DNA from: Medicago truncatula
Lineage: Eukaryota > Streptophyta > Magnoliopsida > Fabales > Fabaceae
NCBI RefSeq assembly: GCF_003473485.1
Contig: NC_053045.1
Coordinates: 35,562,494 to 35,626,493 of the forward strand
Reading direction: 5' to 3'
Length of the DNA stretch: 64,000 bases
In this document: in pieces, positions 59,200 through 64,000 of the stretch
How the letters are laid out: each line of letters starts with the position of its first letter
How positions within the stretch are numbered: position 1 is the first letter of the stretch
The notes under the pieces: generated by a model
Seen by the model: only the letters and a program-made list of their open reading frames with translations
Told to the model about the DNA's origin: nothing
The model's database searches: none
Made by a program: the position numbers and the translations under genes

Positions 59200-60463
59200 A
59201 TAAAAACTAGTGAGATACTGTTGCCATGTCGCTCAACTCCATGCTTGAAAAATTAAACACTGTTAATTTTGCTTAATTTTTTTTAACACCATCGGAGTTC
59301 AACTAATAATATGAGAAAATGTTTGTCCTATAACAAAAAATTGTTCACAACTAACTCTAGTTTTCCTTTGATTGCCTAACATTCCTAGACCTAAATGGAA
59401 CCAATCCAATCACAGTAAATTCAAATGAATAAAAAATTATTTTACTTGAAACACTTTGATATTAGACTGGATATCAAACATACACTAAATCATCAAGCGA
59501 GTCTCATTTTCTATTCAAGTGAAAATCCATTGCTAGTCTTTCTCTTTTAACTATTCCAACAAATCATTTCTCAACAAATACATCATTGTTAACCACTTCA
59601 CCGTTATTTGTGAGGCGCTGGCTATTTTTCTCATCATACAATGTGAAAGGCATGCCTTCATCTTGAAGCCACACTTTGCTGTATAATACATACGTTTACT
59701 AAGCAACTTCTTTTAGGGTCAAAATTCCGTATATATTAATAAACCAGACGGCATAGTGGAGGAAAATTGTAACAGACTTTGTCTACATCGGTCAATGGTG
59801 AGCAGCATTTCGAGTGAGCGATACAATCACACAACATTTAATTAATCATGCCAAGCCAAAAAGTTCAACATGAGGCTCTTTAATTAGCGAAATCATTTCA
59901 AGTCGGTTTCTCTAAGAGCAAACAAAGGAGATATGCTTCCCATCTCACTCTAACGGTAGCAAAGTTCCATTGTCAACCGAAACAGCCACTAGTGTCCTCA
60001 AACACAAAACAAGTCACTTGCTTGCCTTAACTTGTTAAAGACAAAAACCCGCACCGACAATCTTCAGTTAGAGAACAACAGTTCTTTCCGAAAACAAACT
60101 AGTCAACCCTTCTCTAGCAAAATGTGATCTAGTGTATGTGATCGTATATGTTTATTTAATCCAATGCTTAAATTGAGTGGTACATATATGAAAGACTTAA
60201 CTGAGTCCTCGTCATAGAAACCAATGGGACTTCTTAAAAACCATATTTTCCTTTACCACTCATCACTTGGCAAGAAAGACATCAGAGGGTAATTTTGAAT
60301 TCAAGGACTATCATTAGGGGTGAATGTACACATTCCATTTTTTTTTTTAGCAAAAATGTATGTACACATTCCTGAAGTCTTATTAAAATGTACTTGACTT
60401 AGTCATCCCAAGAGGGAGGATTTTATAAACATCCAACATAGCTATCCTAACTTCAACCTCAAG

Positions 60464-62278
60464 ATAAGGTTGCTTTTAGTGGAGGAGGTAGTGTAGAATC
60501 CAAAATAGAAAAAAGTACACTAGCAAAGGAATACGTTGGGACTGAGGGGAACATACAGCTCAATGAAAGTAGTCTCTGCAGTTGCGTGCAGATGATACTG
60601 GTTTATAGAAGAAAAAAAATGACTGTTATTAAAAGTTTTTGTGGTATACAGATGAAATAAAAGTCGAACAATATTATTACAGATAATGCAATTCAATGTT
60701 GGTAGAAGGGTATGAGTTTCATCTCCCTCAGCTTAGCCACCCAGAATCATAGATTATTAATTAGTTGTAGATAAGATAATATTTGCGAATTTCTGTGACT
60801 CATTAGAAAATGTTCCATGTGTTTGTTTACTAACGCATTAAGCGCAACTGTAGATACCAGTGAATTTCTGACTCATTAGAAAATGTTCCATGTGTTATAA
60901 ACAAGAGAGTATTAATAGGAAAATGATATGCATGCGTATGAGGTCATCTTCCACTGCATAGATAAGGTGTACTTTCCTTCTAAGTCTATACGGTAGAAGT
61001 AGAACACCTTAACCTCATCAATAAAACAGTGAACGATTTAAATACTACCGACCCATTTATTTCAGATAATAATATATAAGAGCTTTACACGATCACTTCA
61101 TCGCCATAAAACATCCAACTACTCCTTAACATGCGGTTTCTGAGTGCGTTTACACCGTACCCATAGGTGGTTGTGGTTATCTCACAAAAAGAAGAGACAT
61201 GATCATCTCCAATGCTAGAACTATAATTGGGTTTTTAGCATTATTTCAGTTGGTATAAATACACTTAACATTCACTCGTTTTATTACTCCAATACACTGC
61301 TACAATTCACTATTTTATCTATCCCACTATAAAAACTCGTCAGATTGTCATGTCACTCAACTCCATGCTTGCAAAATTAAACAGTTGATTTTTGTTAAAA
61401 TTTTCTAACACCATGGGAGTTGAACTAAGAATTTTTCGTCTCTCATTCATACATATGAGAGAATACAAAAAATTGTTCAAAGCTAACTAGTTTTCGTGTG
61501 GTTACCTAAACCTAAATGGAACCAATCCAATCACAGTAAATTCAAATGAATAAAAAATTATTTTACTTTTTATTGTTGTTTTCCATACGTTCTCTCCATT
61601 TAAAATAATCCTATTTGAAACACTTTTTGATATTAGACGGATATCAAACATGCACTAAATCATCAAGCGAGTCTCATTCTCCATTCAGGTGAAAATCCAT
61701 CGCAAGTCTCTCTTTCAACTATTCTAACAAATCATTTCTCAACAAATACATCACATCGTTGTTAACCACTTCACCATTATTTATTTGTGAGGCGCTGGTT
61801 ATTCTTCTCATTATACAATGTGAAAGGCATACCAATCTTGATGCCAACTTTCCTTCATCTTGAAGACACTTTGCTGTATAAATTATAATACGTTCACTAA
61901 GCAACTTCTTTTAGGCTCAAAATTCCATATATATTAAGAAACCAGACGGCATAGTGCAGGAAAATTGTAACAGACTTTGTCTGCATCGGTCAATGGTGAG
62001 CAGCATTCTAAGTGAACGATACAATCACACAAAATTTTATTAATTATTCCAAGCCTAAAAGTTCAACATGAGCGAACAAGGAGATATGCTTCCCATCTCA
62101 CTTTAACGGTGGCAAAGTTCCATTGTCAACCGAAACAGCCACTAGTGTTCTCAAACACAAAACAAGTCACTTGCTTGTCTTAACTTGTTAAAGACAAAAA
62201 CCCGCACGGACAGTCTTCAGTTAGAGAACAACAGTTCATTCCGGAAACAAACTAGTCAACCCTTGTCCAGCAAAATGC
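60464..62278. repeat. Tandem segmental duplication, unit 2 (gene deleted)
   Basis: Copy of unit 1 in the same orientation. It jumps from the last codons of the VEP1-like gene (about 60747) directly into sequence that corresponds to about 58788 in unit 1, so about 1.24 kb covering most of the gene and its promoter are missing. The rest of the unit aligns with 58790-60126. Confidence 0.88.
60693..60746 (-). pseudogene. Residual 3' end of a second VEP1-like gene
   Basis: Seventeen codons plus TGA encode FWVAKLREMKLIPFYQH, almost the same as the C-terminus of the intact gene (FWVAKLREMKLIPVYKH). Upstream of this the coding region is absent. It proves that a second gene copy once existed. Confidence 0.9.
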
Positions 62279-63710
62279 TAAAGACACAAGTAATCTATCA
62301 TATTATTCAGAAATGCATAGATTAGAAGAAAGAAAAAATTGCCGGCAACCACATAACCAATCTTATTGTTTACACTCACGAGTTTATATTATACAAAACG
62401 ACATTCACCTCTCACCTGTTCACAGCACAAAGTACTGAAAGATGAAAATCACACCCCTTCTTCCCCAAGTTCTGTAATCCAGAAATATAAATTTGTGAAC
62501 TCAGAAAACTTGAATCGCCACTAAAACATCATCTCATTAAACAAATAAAAGAACTATTCAAATGTTTAGCACATTTGAAACTGAGTCAGCATAAAAACAT
62601 TTACCATGCTAGTTTAACTAGTTCAGACGCAACCAAAACACCATGAAACTTAATTGCATAGGAAAGCACCAACCTGTTTCAGCAGCAAGACATGCTGACT
62701 ACAGGTCAACTACTGTTTCTGCATAATAACTATTTATCAACTACTAATATTCCATGGTAGAATAGCCATCAAAACCATCATTGCGCAGCAGAGGGTCAAA
62801 AAGGAACAATGATTTTCAACAGTTACTCCAAGGATAACTGATGCTGCAGCTGGTAACAAGTTATTGGCAGGATATATTACCATGGCGACAACGAAAGGTC
62901 GAAAACCACCAACTTACTTATATATTCTTCACCCGGCTTTGGCTGCACGAGACCCCCCTGTTAAATAAAGATATGTTAGACCAATTTAAAGGATGAGAAG
63001 CAAGAATGAATAAGCAACTTCAATGCCCTAAAGTTATAACACCAGAGTCAATCACAATTTATTTGGGAGTCGATCACAATTGCTTTGGAAATAGCAATAA
63101 AAAATCATATTATCAAATTTTCATTAAGAAAATCTAGTCTCAACTTTTGCATACAGTGGGGAAAAATGTTCACTATAATCATTCAAGACTTCAAACCTTT
63201 AAATTTCAATTTCTCCAATCTACTGGAAGATCTTGTCATAATTTGGAACCACTTGTTAACCCATACATATATAAAGCATCTGGTCCATACAAACTAACAA
63301 GAACTCTATAAATTGTAAAGTCCGGAATTAACAAGGGTAACATTCATTATCTATAAAACATAGCAATCAGATTTCATTACTAGAGATAAGAACATATATG
63401 TATTTTTAGCAATTAAACAAACAACAACAACAAAAGCCTTTCCACATAAGGCAATTTTAGCAACTAAACATAATGCAAAAACAAATAAGGGTTATTGAAA
63501 GCGATGCTTCATTACTGAAGCTCTTTCTTTCTACTAAAAGTTTCACTCAATGCTTTTTAAACAATCATCATTTGATCCCAAACCATGACAAAAAAATGCT
63601 AGGATGATCAAAACACAACATGCAGCAGCAATTAAAAGAAATCAAATATAAATATGAACTAATTTTTAAAAAACAAATATTTAACCCTTTCTAGTAGAGT
63701 ATGTGCATAA
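62279..63710. other. Spacer and 3' region of the right-edge gene
   Basis: AT-rich, no supported open frame. The 3' UTR of the minus-strand gene at 63711 must lie here; whether a spliced exon is present (for example around 62940-62960) cannot be decided. Confidence 0.45.
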
Positions 63711-64000
63711 TCAGTCATCACCTTTTCTTTTACTGGAAGCTTGTGAATTGACATTAGACAACGCCGGTCCACCTCCACAACCACGAAGATCCTTGAGCCC
63801 CAAATTCTGGCCTCCCATACACTGGAGACTCTCAAACTCACAACCATCGAATCCTTCCTCATTCGGCGACGCCACTTCAGCAGCAATCTTCCCATCTGGA
63901 CGAAGGCAATATGCCCGATCATCACACTGCACATTACAAGGGTTCATCACATGAGAACCAGGCATATTCATAGCGGGATTCACATTCGCCGGTTTCTGAT
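63711..64000 (-). CDS. Unrecognised protein, C-terminal part only (runs off the right edge)
   Basis: Open on the minus strand from the window edge to the TGA at 63711-63713, about 96 residues. I do not recognise the family. Visible features: a Met/Asn/Pro-rich beginning, four Cys in the first half of the visible part (CNVQCDDRAYC, plus one in FDGCEF), one in LQCMGG, a Gly-rich segment (LRGCGGG) and a basic-acidic end SSKRKGDD that could serve as a nuclear signal. An alternative frame on the same strand (63659-63934) is less convincing because its composition is irregular. Codon use and length of the open frame support a real exon. Confidence 0.6.
   Translation of the reverse strand, partial: QKPANVNPAMNMPGSHVMNPCNVQCDDRAYCLRPDGKIAAEVASPNEEGFDGCEFESLQCMGGQNLGLKDLRGCGGGPALSNVNSQASSKRKGDD

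Larger units (their letters stand above)
57241..60126. repeat. Tandem segmental duplication, unit 1 (with the VEP1-like gene)
   Basis: The flanks of the VEP1-like gene, 57241-57486 and 58790-60126, recur in order at 60464-62278. Landmarks: GGTTGCTTTTAGTGGAGGAG (57245 and 60468), CCAATCCAATCACAGTAAAT (59401 and 61522), TGTCAACCGAAACAGCCACT (59971 and 62125). Identity is about 85-90 percent with small indels. Confidence 0.88.

Overview
This window is plant nuclear DNA, most likely from a legume close to Medicago truncatula. That assignment is an inference from gene content, short AT-rich introns with GT..AG borders, AT-rich spacers and the transposon families seen; no species marker was tested. 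Eight genes are supported with good confidence: two SAUR auxin-response genes (one cut by the left edge), the chloroplast PPR protein MRL1, a plastid NicO-type nickel-transport family protein, phosphatidylinositol synthase, a heavy-metal-binding isoprenylated protein (HIPP), a BOI/SBP-type RING E3 ligase, an MSI2/3-type WD40 histone chaperone and a VEP1/progesterone 5-beta-reductase-like enzyme (the two SAURs counted as one family). A ninth, unrecognised gene runs off the right edge, and a short acidic two-exon gene near the left end may be broken.

Layout: 1-278 is the 3' part of a SAUR. 0.3-14 kb is repeat-rich: two hAT elements with 8-bp target-site duplications, a truncated LINE, a Stowaway-like MITE, a long-TIR MITE, a 1.4-kb solo LTR inside a pair of inverted arms, and a doubly deleted SAUR pseudogene that still has its promoter. 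An intact SAUR lies at 14.9-15.1 kb. MRL1 occupies 16.0-27.2 kb on the minus strand; I could place 19 exons that join into one 1134-residue frame. After a 2.6-kb spacer holding copia and LINE relics comes the NicO gene (+, 29.8-31.9 kb), then PIS (-, 33.6-38.3 kb, 10 exons, 227 residues). 39-44 kb is transposon-derived (TIR element with coding relics, minisatellite, SINE, MITEs). HIPP (+) is at 44.8-45.7 kb, followed by a transposon nest at 48.4-50.9 kb, the RING gene (-, 52.0-53.0 kb), MSI (+, 54.6-56.9 kb) and the VEP1-like gene (-, 57.5-58.6 kb), whose locus is tandemly duplicated with the coding region deleted from the second copy.

The genes do not form an operon-like system. Two, MRL1 and NicO, are predicted to act in plastids. 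From memory, SAURs, MRL1, MSI3, HIPP25, a RING gene and a NicO gene sit close together on Arabidopsis chromosome 4 (about At4g34750-At4g35080), so the window probably preserves an old syntenic block.

I found no evidence of a new biochemical system. The most unusual items are structural: a tandem TRIM retroelement with three LTRs and two internal regions inside a multi-layer transposon nest, the deleted VEP1 copy, the promoter-bearing SAUR relic, and a duplicated splice acceptor in MSI.
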